NCBI GenBank assembly: GCA_028822955.1
Contig: JAPKCL010000016.1
Span: 1 to 24,198, forward strand
Direction: 5' to 3'
From: Candidatus Poseidoniaceae archaeon
GTDB lineage: Archaea > Thermoplasmatota > Poseidoniia > Poseidoniales > Poseidoniaceae
DNA length: 24,198 bases
The position numbers and the translations under genes were made by a program. The first letter of the stretch is position 1; every line of letters begins with the position of its first letter. The notes beneath the pieces are model-generated. The model searched no databases. It had not been told where the DNA came from and saw only the letters and a program-made list of their open reading frames with translations. This document shows, piece by piece, positions 16,801 to 24,198 of the stretch.

Positions 16801-19800
16801 GTTCACCGTTGAATTGAGGTCTACAAGCGTAATACTCATGCCAGGATGAGTCATATCGGTAATGTCTTGAGTCACTAAATTGAATCCAACATTTAACGGG
16901 TCTGCATACCGAACAGAAACTCGTTCAAGTTCTGAAAATTGGGGATTATTTTCGTATCCATACAATCCTTCCCCATCGGTAGTAAGCCAAATGTAGTCTG
17001 AGGAAATTGTTCCTCCAGTGAGTAATGGCATTGAAATCATCTTGATGTTTTGGTGAGAACTCGTTCGCGCTTCAACAATTGAAACACCATTACCTCCGAA
17101 GACCAGAACATTGTCCCCATCGCTAATCATTTTTTCAACTGGCCAACCAAAGACTTGGTAAGATGGAATTCCATTTTCAAAGAACGAAGAAGTACTGTTC
17201 CAGTGGGTCATTGGTCCAATATCAGTCGCGATATGGATGCCCCAGTAATCACTTGCTAAAGCATCGATATTATTGGATGGCAATTGGTCAAACTCATGTC
17301 CTGTAATTGCTCCTGAAGTCAAATCGATTGTGGTGACCGCAGGTCGTTCATTTCCAGCACCGTCGTGTCCGATGAACAGTGTCGAAGGGAGGGTTGTCGA
17401 GGAATAACTCGTGAGTGACATGGTTGAAGTTCCCATGAGACCCGAGGCTGAGTTGTAGAGTGTTGTTGCATTGGTAGTGAGGTTCATTTCAACCAAACCA
17501 CCAGTCGTAGCCATCCATAGAGAATTGCCGTCAACGAGGACATCTTCAACGACGTTGGTTGGTAGCCCATCTGTTGTGGTAAGTGGATTAATCCAGTCAC
17601 TGGCGGCATAATCCCAACGACCCACGCCGCCATTTGTTGCAATGTAGAGAGTGTCGGAGGTCGCAGCGAAATTGTTCACACCATTTGACGGCAATCCGCC
17701 GAGAAGTTTGCCGTTGCCGTATCCAGTTTGTAGGTCGTAGAGTTGCACACCTGGTGCAGAGCCGCCACTGCCCATCAGTCCGAGAACGAGCGTTGTACCA
17801 TCAAGCACCATTCCATCGAGGTAACCATGCAATCCGCCATTTAATCGCGTGACAATGCCAGTCAGTGTATCGAGTTTATACAATCCAGTTGGCGTTGAAG
17901 AAATATACAGATCAGTCCCAATCAATTCGGTATCTTGGGCCTTGCTGTTTGCAGCCATAGTCCAGCCATTCTGCCACAATATTGAGCCGTCAGTTTGCCA
18001 TTCACCTTGGAGCAAACCTGCCCCACTTGACTGTCCTTGGCCCTGATTTGTACCCGAAGTGGTAACCCAAAGATGCGTCGAGTTTCCATTCATTGCCGTC
18101 ACTTGACCACTTACGAGCCCTGGAAGAGTTGCAATGGTGTTTTGTCCGAGTGAACCAATAGTCTCAACCTTACTAAATCCGGAAGAGCCACCTGCTTGAC
18201 CAACGAGCCATTCAGTCCCTAACCATTGGAAAGAGGTTACAGATGAGCCTGCACCATTGACGTTGGCTTGGGCATTTGAACCCCCAGAACTCGAGATAAT
18301 GGTAAACCCGCCTCCGATGATATTACTTCCGCTTGTTCCAATTCCGTGCCCAAGGACAAGTTGCCCGTTTGCATAGCCGATAGCATCCCACCAAACTCGA
18401 TCGCTTGGCAGACCATTGGTGAAACTTGTAATTGGCGTAATCCATGATCCTGAAGAATAACTGTACTTTTTGATGTCTGCTTCATCTTCATAGAAAGCGA
18501 CGTAAAGTGTGTCGGTTGCATCGCAAGCGACGCCAGAAACTTCGCCATAATCTTCATTCCAATCAGCGCGAGTAAAGGAGCCAATCATGGTACTGTTTGC
18601 CAAATCGAGACGGGCCACTCCGCCATTGTTTGCATAGACTCCGATGTTGAGCACTCCGCCGCACATAGCCATTGAAAGTGGGTAACCGCCCGGGGTTCCA
18701 CTTTGTCCCAGGTCAAATTGATTCCATGTTGTTCCGTCCCAGTGAGATACAGATCCGCCTTGGAATTGCCCGAAGCCACTGATGTCTCCACCGCCGGTGA
18801 CGAGGTTTGTTCCATCAGTCCATAATTCGTAGATTCTACTGCCAGCATTGTTCGGAAGTCCGTTTCCTTCTTCCCACATTGTGAGCCATTGGTTTGTTGT
18901 CTCATTGTATCGGGCAACACCGTCTTCGGTAGCGAACAAGACTTCCCCGTTATATTCGAGGATTTCTCGGATTGGGAAATCAAAGTCATCATCGTCCCAT
19001 GTACCTATGGTCGTTCCGTTTGCAGCGATAAGCTCAAGATTACTTTCACCCCACGAAACCCACATGTTTCCTGAAGAGGATTCGTATGCAGTGACTCTGT
19101 CTACCTGCCCAATTGGCAAGATGCTGGTATCCCATGAGTTGCTTGAAATGTTCCATTGAGCAATACCTCCAGAACCATCAGTATCCCACCAGTTTCCAGA
19201 TGAGACACTTACCATGAGTTTGCCGTCAACGATGTTCATTCCGTTTACGTCGCCGCCGTTTTCATTAAGTTCAGCTCCAGCATCTAAGGAACTTAAACTC
19301 GCATAGTTGGCAATATCAATACGGAATACATTATCGCTACTCGTACGGTCATTGTAGTACATGATGTCCCCATCGACAATCAAGTCGTGAGGATTACCGT
19401 TACCAGCAAACAAATTACTCGACTTTTCAATATCGTAGACTTCTGCTCCAGTAGTCGTGTTGAGCAGTTGGAAACCGTCATCACCGCCGATCCAGATTTG
19501 TCCTGCGTTGATGTCGGCAACCAAGCCAGTTACATCTTCGTTCCCGCCATCCAATACATTGTCTTCAGTCCAAAGAGTGAGCCAAGCATTGTTCGGCATA
19601 TCGTAGCGAGCAATACCTATTCCGTCAAGACCGATGTAAGCGATATCGCCAATGACTTCAACAGGTGCGTTTTGGGTTTGCTCTCCAGCTTCCCATTCTC
19701 CGATGACTTCGTAAGGAGATGCAGTGATAATTCCGACTCCAGACGTCGTTCCTCCGAAGATGTAGCCATAGCTATCTGCTTCAACAGAGTAGGTCGCCCA

Positions 19801-22200
19801 GTTTGGCATACCGTCGTATACGTTGAGGCATTCGTTGATTCCCAGTGTGGCAATGCTATACTTGCACACGCCGATATTGGTGCCAGCATAGAGGCTACCA
19901 CCTGAGATACTTGAAACGGCAGCGAAATCGTAAAACTGTTGAGGGCGCGTGTCCCAAGAAGAGCCTTGGCCGAAAGTCGTCATTTGGTTTCCGTCCCATC
20001 GGCTCGCACCTTGTTGCGTTCCAATGTAGAGGTTGAAACCGTCGGATTCAAGAGCGTAGATATTGTCACTTGGAAGGGAACTTGTTGCGCTACCTTGGCC
20101 AGGCGTGTTGCCAGCAGCTGTGAGCGGAATCATCAATTCACCTGTAGAGAGGTCTTTTCGGGCGACACCGTATCCTGGGATTCCAAAGTATAGTATGTCC
20201 CCAGTAACGGCCACGGGAACATTATCTGCTCCGTTCACTCCAGTTGAAATCCATGGAGTTAGCCAAGTACCATTTGACAAATCATAGCGAAGTACTCCTT
20301 CGTCATCAGTGGCCAAATGAACGATGTTGCTAAACAATGCTAAGTCCACTGCAGCTGCATCATATTCGGGCGTAGCAGGGGTTGCGTTACCGGTAAGGTC
20401 AACTGCAATCATTTGCCCTTCTCCTGTAATTCCCACTGCGGTAGAACCATCTGAATCAACCCGTATAATCTCATCACTTAGCAGCCCAGTATTCGAGGAA
20501 TCCCACGTTTGCAGCAAGGTTCCGTTATTGTGCATTTGATGCAATCCACTTTCTGAAGCGATAAAGACATGTGAGCCATCGTTCATCAAGTGATTGACCG
20601 TTGTTCCAAGGTAAACAGGTTGGAGCCAACGAGAGGCTTGTGCATCAAAGCGGTTCATGTAATCATCAGCGGCAACAAAGACAACGCCATTCAATTCAGT
20701 TGCATCTTGCATGCTGGATGAAGTTGGACCACTTCCAATCAGTAGAGTTCCTGTTTGAAGTGGAGTGGAACCAGCGGTCAATTCAGCAAATGAACCAAAT
20801 CCGTTTCCAAGCAACAACGTCTCAGTTGTTGGAGCACGAGAGCCAACGGCTGGCCATACGATGAAATCCGTACCATCTCCAGTTAATCCGAACGTCGAAA
20901 TCGGCTGAGAAGTTGAAAAGACGCCAACTGAAGTATCGTATTCATGGAGCACACTCCCACTTAAGATGAATAAGTCCGAGCCCGAACGAGCCATTCCATT
21001 GATGGCATTGCTTGACAGCCAATTACCATCGTCCCAAGTTGACAGCCAAAATCCAGAACTCCAGTCATACCGTGCTAATCCATTACTTGGGGAGGCGAGG
21101 AGTAATTGATTTCCTGACACCATCATTTCGGTAATTTCATCAGAGTGAAGGCTGTTAGCGGTTGACCATGTTGAAAGGGCGTTCCCCGAGTTCACATCCC
21201 ACCGTACAACGCCTTCATTGTCAAACGAAACGTAGAGGATATTGTTGACTTCAAGCATATCCAATGCTGCGCCTTGTGATGTTTTGGTCATAGGGAAGTT
21301 CCAACTCAAACCATCCCACTGTGCAATACCGTTTTCATTTGCAGCGTAGACATTTCCATTAGAGGCAATGAGGAATTGATCGGAGGCAGGTTGAGACATT
21401 GAAGGGATTGAAAGAGGAGATTGTTCGCTTGTATCGTCGAGTGAGAAGGCGTGGAAAGCGCCGTCTGCGGTAAGGACATGAAGCAGATTGTTGGTTGTAT
21501 CAATTGCCAAATCGTTAATTTCCGAATTAAACTCAAGCACATCGATTACAAGAGGATCGTTTGAATAATCCAATGCTAAAAGAGCATCATCGATTGCAAG
21601 ATACATACGTCCATCAGCAGGATGAATCGCTGATGCGGCAATTACGAGTTCCAAAGGAGCGAGTGCCACCATAGGGTCGACCGGTGAGAGTGCCTCAATG
21701 ATCAGTTCTGTGATTTCGGCATCGGATGGAAGCGTCCATGTCGCTCCAGAATCACTGTTCGGACTCAAGCGACCAGAGTAAGGGTTTGGGCCGGTAAAAC
21801 TGTCTTGAGACCCAAGCATTCCGAGGCCTCGCCAGTCGAGTAAATTAACGCCAATATCACTTGCAACAAGCATAGGTTCTTCAATCATTAAACCATCACT
21901 TCCATCGACACGGATTTGGAATGAAACGTTAGACAGGTCGGCACCAGGGGCGAACTCGACCGTCCATGAAGCACTGGCTTGCCCGCCTGATACTGGGTTT
22001 GCACCAACAGCATCGAGTTGAACCCAACCTGTATCATTGCTTCCCTCTTGGGGCCAAATAGTAGCAATGGAGGTTTCATGAGCAGAAACGCCAGAGATTG
22101 TGAGTAACGGTGCAGCCGATGAAAGCAGCATCAACACGACCAGAAGAACTGCTCTCTGAGTGTCGCGAGGCAGGGCCGCCGTCTTCGCCTTCATGTTCAT
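13894..22200 (-). CDS. giant type I membrane surface protein: propeller repeats, Fn3-like domains, transmembrane helix, cytoplasmic tail
   Basis: About 2768 residues. A signal peptide (hydrophobic 17-36, probable cut after VSA40) is followed by an N-terminal beta domain (to ~185). A long propeller-type repeat region runs to ~1755: 41-44-residue units with consensus G-V/L-x-R-Y/W-D...W-L/I-S/T, for example GLARYDWSSGFWLSTW and GVARYNETTNQWLTMW. A second beta domain (~1760-1895) precedes six Fn3-like domains (~1900-2610), four of them with a D-x-P-x-DDG motif. One transmembrane helix (~2634-2659) ends in RSRGG, and a ~105-residue Pro/Gln-rich cytoplasmic tail ends SFLDDLL. Many N-x-S/T sites suggest glycosylation. 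No catalytic motif is seen. It is probably an adhesin or a receptor-like sensor. The ATG at 22200 has a TATA-like box 26 nt upstream; the TTG at 22209 is less likely. pabC follows after 9 bp. Confidence 0.9.
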   Translation of the reverse strand: MNMKAKTAALPRDTQRAVLLVVLMLLSSAAPLLTISGVSAHETSIATIWPQEGSNDTGWVQLDAVGANPVSGGQASASWTVEFAPGADLSNVSFQIRVDGSDGLMIEEPMLVASDIGVNLLDWRGLGMLGSQDSFTGPNPYSGRLSPNSDSGATWTLPSDAEITELIIEALSPVDPMVALAPLELVIAASAIHPADGRMYLAIDDALLALDYSNDPLVIDVLEFNSEINDLAIDTTNNLLHVLTADGAFHAFSLDDTSEQSPLSIPSMSQPASDQFLIASNGNVYAANENGIAQWDGLSWNFPMTKTSQGAALDMLEVNNILYVSFDNEGVVRWDVNSGNALSTWSTANSLHSDEITEMMVSGNQLLLASPSNGLARYDWSSGFWLSTWDDGNWLSSNAINGMARSGSDLFILSGSVLHEYDTSVGVFSTSQPISTFGLTGDGTDFIVWPAVGSRAPTTETLLLGNGFGSFAELTAGSTPLQTGTLLIGSGPTSSSMQDATELNGVVFVAADDYMNRFDAQASRWLQPVYLGTTVNHLMNDGSHVFIASESGLHQMHNNGTLLQTWDSSNTGLLSDEIIRVDSDGSTAVGITGEGQMIAVDLTGNATPATPEYDAAAVDLALFSNIVHLATDDEGVLRYDLSNGTWLTPWISTGVNGADNVPVAVTGDILYFGIPGYGVARKDLSTGELMIPLTAAGNTPGQGSATSSLPSDNIYALESDGFNLYIGTQQGASRWDGNQMTTFGQGSSWDTRPQQFYDFAAVSSISGGSLYAGTNIGVCKYSIATLGINECLNVYDGMPNWATYSVEADSYGYIFGGTTSGVGIITASPYEVIGEWEAGEQTQNAPVEVIGDIAYIGLDGIGIARYDMPNNAWLTLWTEDNVLDGGNEDVTGLVADINAGQIWIGGDDGFQLLNTTTGAEVYDIEKSSNLFAGNGNPHDLIVDGDIMYYNDRTSSDNVFRIDIANYASLSSLDAGAELNENGGDVNGMNIVDGKLMVSVSSGNWWDTDGSGGIAQWNISSNSWDTSILPIGQVDRVTAYESSSGNMWVSWGESNLELIAANGTTIGTWDDDDFDFPIREILEYNGEVLFATEDGVARYNETTNQWLTMWEEGNGLPNNAGSRIYELWTDGTNLVTGGGDISGFGQFQGGSVSHWDGTTWNQFDLGQSGTPGGYPLSMAMCGGVLNIGVYANNGGVARLDLANSTMIGSFTRADWNEDYGEVSGVACDATDTLYVAFYEDEADIKKYSYSSGSWITPITSFTNGLPSDRVWWDAIGYANGQLVLGHGIGTSGSNIIGGGFTIISSSGGSNAQANVNGAGSSVTSFQWLGTEWLVGQAGGSSGFSKVETIGSLGQNTIATLPGLVSGQVTAMNGNSTHLWVTTSGTNQGQGQSSGAGLLQGEWQTDGSILWQNGWTMAANSKAQDTELIGTDLYISSTPTGLYKLDTLTGIVTRLNGGLHGYLDGMVLDGTTLVLGLMGSGGSAPGVQLYDLQTGYGNGKLLGGLPSNGVNNFAATSDTLYIATNGGVGRWDYAASDWINPLTTTDGLPTNVVEDVLVDGNSLWMATTGGLVEMNLTTNATTLYNSASGLMGTSTMSLTSYSSTTLPSTLFIGHDGAGNERPAVTTIDLTSGAITGHEFDQLPSNNIDALASDYWGIHIATDIGPMTHWNSTSSFFENGIPSYQVFGWPVEKMISDGDNVLVFGGNGVSIVEARTSSHQNIKMISMPLLTGGTISSDYIWLTTDGEGLYGYENNPQFSELERVSVRYADPLNVGFNLVTQDITDMTHPGMSITLVDLNSTVNLDSTQGVVGTNGILFQAVPLAFSSPVNNAATWAHSKSLKYNATIELNNNPDFETALQLAVDNGIIVNGTQFMRMTLRSPSNGSLQVRLIYDYVRTETPIAMTDLIDRPDDGGGALLANWSLVHDDNFARYLVYVNDDPVWTVNGTPLTADALAGRTIDKAVSLHSRLSSEVTTANGVPLVDGEQYYAVVVVEYDDGHLGTPSPIMGPASPTNEVPLSPLWANAGPHEGGADGDLEVEWARCTSLDLAGTMIYASTSSMTDVLGLTPAAEVDKTEGNMTVLSLDSGQPYWLALTCVDESGQEDLMNPTIIGPVVPTGGLNDNTAPPKMENVAAIDTPDDDGGRITVSWDINPAEDCTFYAVFIRLSSGNFDGEMIPSASVVNSGYSQAKIIDDCSETSTTITSIDGVALQDGQAYYVGVVAYDDWLNVNLEDVDLLRVTPLRNTAGSGTTPDRVGTVNAFDHPDDDGTAIDVIWSISDADDFSHYIVWAADQPISDLSVAWAAFGDDDEKCACLKINKQWIDEDYNPIELSISTALYGGDSIIDSTPQIIKPDVELFVVVTVHDLAGNVYLTDLPQASVIPINNLQDVTAPAPLETLELYDRPNDDGSALLLDFELSNESDVASYEVYAATWSFDAVGMGSTGPATPVAVLSRLPELPLTIEIVAGDTPVIAGQEIWAVVVVRDTAGNAQEINLASVSAQSVDDGVDDLGGYLSEIEDVVLSWNSEKNILVEWSHSDDSSVRGYRVYISNSDFSSNSEADFVAEVKASNSFLITPNNYDPLVNTSAWYIAVTPFDDLFEREEVDALMLDTFGKDTSNSDGGEDATNENEFSSLLTTPNLLAAGLLVIALLLLVAIVRSRGGQRSRNQTLELQEATWGIQDDNWDDVGVPAPPPMPSKAVPALDPNQGENIYAAAQPLVNQDPYGRPAYQPAQPVMQPAQNNALLNDLAGSSSPQLPQASIDTSFLDDLL
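14400..16510 (-). repeat. six Fn3-like domain repeats in the giant protein
   Basis: Units begin near 16505, 16165, 15835, 15460, 15040 and 14680. Four share the motif DRPDDGGGALLANW, DTPDDDGGRITVSW, DHPDDDGTAIDVIW or DRPNDDGSALLLDF, followed by a D-x-x-x-Y-x-V-Y strand. The fourth unit contains an unusual CACLK cysteine pair. Confidence 0.75.
16930..21650 (-). repeat. propeller-type repeat region in the giant protein
   Basis: Diverged repeats of about 41-44 residues resemble the two-component-regulator propeller blade: G-L-P-S-N/D-x-V, then DG-x-x-L-x-I-G/A-T, then GG-V-x-R-W-D. Examples are GLPTNVVEDVLVDGNSLWMA and GVGRWDYAASDWINP. At that period the region would hold roughly 35 units, enough for several seven- or eight-bladed propellers in tandem; the domain boundaries are not resolved. 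Confidence 0.7.
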
Positions 22201-22209
22201 CAAACACAA

Positions 22210-22437
22210 TCGGAGTTTTAGGGTATTTGAACGCGCCCCTCGGTCGTGTAAAAAAATATCACTAAATCTTTCTTTTTTTACCTCTTACCCCCATTCTCTC
22301 CAACACATTCTTGGTCCCTCTCCACGACAGAACATGTTCTCCGAAAATCGAATCCAGGTGAACAGATAGACTCTCCAGCCCACCGTTTTCACGGAACACT
22401 CAAACCTAAGACCTGTTTCGTTGGATAAGGTACAACT
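22210..22437. promoter_or_regulatory. divergent intergenic region with A7/T7 inverted repeat
   Basis: This is the longest gap in the window and separates the divergent giant and maeB genes. It holds a perfect 9-bp inverted repeat, GTAAAAAAA (22248-22256) and TTTTTTTAC (22273-22281), with a 16-nt spacer. The minus-strand TATA-like box lies at 22224-22228, and a weak ribosome-binding site AAGGT (22427-22431) precedes maeB. I find no RNA gene or credible small ORF, and no clear TATA box for maeB. The paired A/T tracts may bend DNA or bind a dimeric regulator of both genes. Confidence 0.5.
22224..22228 (-). promoter_or_regulatory. TATA-like box for the giant surface-protein gene
   Basis: AAATA on the minus strand, centred 26 nt before the ATG at 22200, consistent with a leaderless archaeal transcript. 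Confidence 0.4.
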
Positions 22438-24198
22438 ATGAATCTCGATAAAAAGGAGCGCTTACTTCGGAAAGAGGCGCTGGAATACCACGAAGCAGAA
22501 CCGCGTGGTAAGATCAAGGTCGTGCCTACGAAACCGCATTCAACAGCTCACGAACTCAGTCTTGCTTATTCACCAGGTGTTGCCTATCCTTGTCTCGATA
22601 TTGCAGAGCGCCCTGAAGATGCCTATCGCTATACTTCAAAAGGAAACTTAGTTGCTGTTATTTCAAACGGGACTGCTGTACTTGGGCTAGGTAATATCGG
22701 CGCACTTGCCAGTAAACCGGTAATGGAAGGAAAAGGCCTCTTGTTGAAGACGTTTGCAGATATCGATGTTTTTGATATTGAAGTTGATACTGAAGACCCT
22801 GAATCTTTTATCGAAACAGTCGTTAACATTTCCAAAACCTTTGGAGGAATTAACCTTGAAGACATCAAAGCCCCAGAATGTTTTGAAATTGAACGTCGTA
22901 TTGCCGAAGCAACCGACATACCAGTCATGCACGACGATCAACATGGCACTGCTATTATATCGGCAGCGGCTTTGTTGAATGCTGTTGAATTACAAGAAAA
23001 AAGCCTTGATTCTATCAAAGTCGTGGTGATCGGAGCAGGTGCGAGTGCCATAGCCTGTGCTAACCACTATGTCGCCATCGGTGTGACTCGTGAAAACATT
23101 TCAATGGTTGATAGCAAAGGCATTGTCACCAAAGCCCGACTTGAGGCTGGAGAATTGAATGAATACAAAGCACCGTTTGCACACGACCGGGAAGCGGGAG
23201 ATTTAGCAGATGCTTTGCGAGGCGCTGATGTCATGCTTGGCCTTTCACGAGGTGGGCTTGTGAGTAAGGAAATGGTCGCTACAATGGCCGCCAAACCAAT
23301 CATTTTTGCACTTGCCAATCCAACGCCAGAAATCTCACCGGAGAAGATTTTGGAAGTTCGCAGTGACGCCATTATTGCAACCGGCCGTTCAGACTACTCG
23401 AACCAAGTCAACAATGTTCTTGGATTCCCCTATATTTTCCGTGGCGCTCTTGACGTTCGTGCTCGAGATATTACTCAAGGTATGAAAATGGCAGCGACTC
23501 ACGCACTTGCCGAACTTGCTAAAGAACCGGTTCCAGATTACATTTCAGCAGCTTATGATGGCGCGACAATGCAATACGGCCCCGATTACATTATTCCAAA
23601 ACCGTTCGACCGTAGGGTTCTGATTTGGGAAGCTTCAGCAGTCGCTCAAGCAGCAGTCGAAGAGGGAGTCGCAGCCGTTAAGCCTGAAGACTTTTCAATT
23701 ACTGATTATCGTGAAGAGTTGGAAGCGCGACTCGGCCTTTCCTATTCCATCATGCGGCATGTTATCAATCAAGTTCGAGGAAAAGGAAAACGGATTGTGT
23801 TCCCTGAGGGAGATAATGAAAAAGTCTTGCGGGCAGCCGCACAGTTGGTTGAACAGAAAATATGTTACCCAATATTACTCGGGCCAGTACAACGTATTGA
23901 GAACATGGTGGAGGAACTCGGATTACACTTTGAATACGAAGCCTACGATCCCCGTGAAGACAAACGAAGAAAAGGTATTTTTGCTGAAAGTATGATGAAG
24001 AATCGCGGTAGGAAAGGCATGACCTATGCTGATGCACATCGTTTGCTCAAATCACGACCTTATTTTGCCAGTCAAATGGTGATGAATGGAGATGCAGATG
24101 GATTTGTAGGTGGCGTCAGCAGAAATTATGACGATGTATTGCGTCCAACACTTGAGCTCATTGGTGCAGATGAAAATGCTCATTGCGTCGTCGGCTGC
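22438..24198 (+). CDS. maeB: NADP-type malic enzyme with C-terminal phosphotransacetylase domain, MaeB (3' truncated)
   Basis: The first 587 codons of a protein usually about 750-770 residues long; the frame is open to the right edge. The malic enzyme domain (1-~425) oxidatively decarboxylates malate to pyruvate. It shows LAYSPGVAYPC (Tyr44), KPVMEGKG (93-100), FADIDVFDIE (106-115), HDDQHGTA (165-172), a Rossmann VVIGAGASAIA (197-207), ALANPTPEI (291-299) and ATGRSDYSNQVNN (314-326). From ~430 a phosphotransacetylase-like domain starts (IVFPEGDNEKVLRAA, then RKGMTYADAHRLL and DADGFVGG). In such fusions this domain is usually regulatory (acetyl-CoA sensing in bacteria) and may lack enzymatic activity; the part in view cannot decide that. 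The start is supported by the family N-terminus and AAGGT 6 nt upstream. It is transcribed away from the giant gene. Confidence 0.95.
   Translation, partial: MNLDKKERLLRKEALEYHEAEPRGKIKVVPTKPHSTAHELSLAYSPGVAYPCLDIAERPEDAYRYTSKGNLVAVISNGTAVLGLGNIGALASKPVMEGKGLLLKTFADIDVFDIEVDTEDPESFIETVVNISKTFGGINLEDIKAPECFEIERRIAEATDIPVMHDDQHGTAIISAAALLNAVELQEKSLDSIKVVVIGAGASAIACANHYVAIGVTRENISMVDSKGIVTKARLEAGELNEYKAPFAHDREAGDLADALRGADVMLGLSRGGLVSKEMVATMAAKPIIFALANPTPEISPEKILEVRSDAIIATGRSDYSNQVNNVLGFPYIFRGALDVRARDITQGMKMAATHALAELAKEPVPDYISAAYDGATMQYGPDYIIPKPFDRRVLIWEASAVAQAAVEEGVAAVKPEDFSITDYREELEARLGLSYSIMRHVINQVRGKGKRIVFPEGDNEKVLRAAAQLVEQKICYPILLGPVQRIENMVEELGLHFEYEAYDPREDKRRKGIFAESMMKNRGRKGMTYADAHRLLKSRPYFASQMVMNGDADGFVGGVSRNYDDVLRPTLELIGADENAHCVVGC

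Noticed and set aside
14610..21542. Numerous ORFs of 60-170 codons on both strands inside the giant gene
   Set aside because: They lie in other frames of one continuous coding frame, lack ribosome-binding sites and domains, and read as low-quality composition.
22201..22209. TTG start for the giant protein
   Set aside because: ATG codons at 22200 and 22194 directly follow, and the TATA-like box spacing favours 22200.
22265..22285. Oligo-T run as a transcription terminator
   Set aside because: No gene on the plus strand ends upstream of it; it is one arm of an inverted repeat in a divergent promoter region.
23711..23995. Separate 94-residue ORF inside the maeB region
   Set aside because: It is in another frame of the well-conserved malic enzyme-phosphotransacetylase reading frame.

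Overview
The window looks like chromosome of a marine planktonic euryarchaeon, most likely Candidatus Poseidoniia (Marine Group II/III). The archaeal signs are a RaSEA-type archaeosine enzyme (tRNA G15 modification), a YchF GTPase with the archaeal cysteine set, TATA-like boxes about 26 nt upstream of start codons, and GGAGGTG/GGTGA ribosome-binding sites. They sit among bacterial-looking metabolic genes (PabAB/PabC, proline iminopeptidase, phosphatidylserine decarboxylase type, MaeB) and one giant surface protein, a mix typical of that group. The lineage is inferred from gene content only. Gene density is very high: there are no tRNA or rRNA genes, CRISPR arrays or insertion sequences.

Layout. 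(1) 1-2156 (+) is the C-terminal part of a UvrD/RecB-type helicase fused to a PD-(D/E)XK nuclease with a probable Fe-S cluster, cut by the left edge. It converges on a class I methyltransferase (2158-2832, -). (2) 2853-10443 (+) holds seven closely spaced genes: proline iminopeptidase, an acidic coiled-coil protein, phosphatidylserine/archaetidylserine decarboxylase, RaSEA, a two-helix membrane protein, a large membrane protein resembling heme-copper oxidase subunit I with a C-terminal EF-hand pair, and YchF. (3) 10444-22200 (-) reads, in transcription order, giant surface protein (about 2768 aa), PabC-like lyase, fused PabB-PabA synthase and a small zinc-ribbon membrane protein. (4) After a 237-bp divergent spacer, 22438-24198 (+) is the start of a malic enzyme-phosphotransacetylase fusion (MaeB), cut by the right edge.

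How they fit together. PabAB and PabC would convert chorismate and glutamine to p-aminobenzoate. The decarboxylase belongs to polar lipid synthesis, RaSEA to tRNA maturation, and MaeB to malate/pyruvate exchange. The giant protein has a signal peptide, a long propeller-repeat region, about six Fn3-like domains, one membrane helix and a Pro/Gln-rich cytoplasmic tail.

Most worth a second look: the oxidase-like membrane protein that lacks every canonical heme/CuB histidine by my alignment by eye and carries EF-hands; the giant receptor-like protein co-directional with folate genes; the Fe-S helicase-nuclease; and a set of short perfect inverted repeats just upstream of start codons, two of which share the 10-mer CCCATAGGGG.
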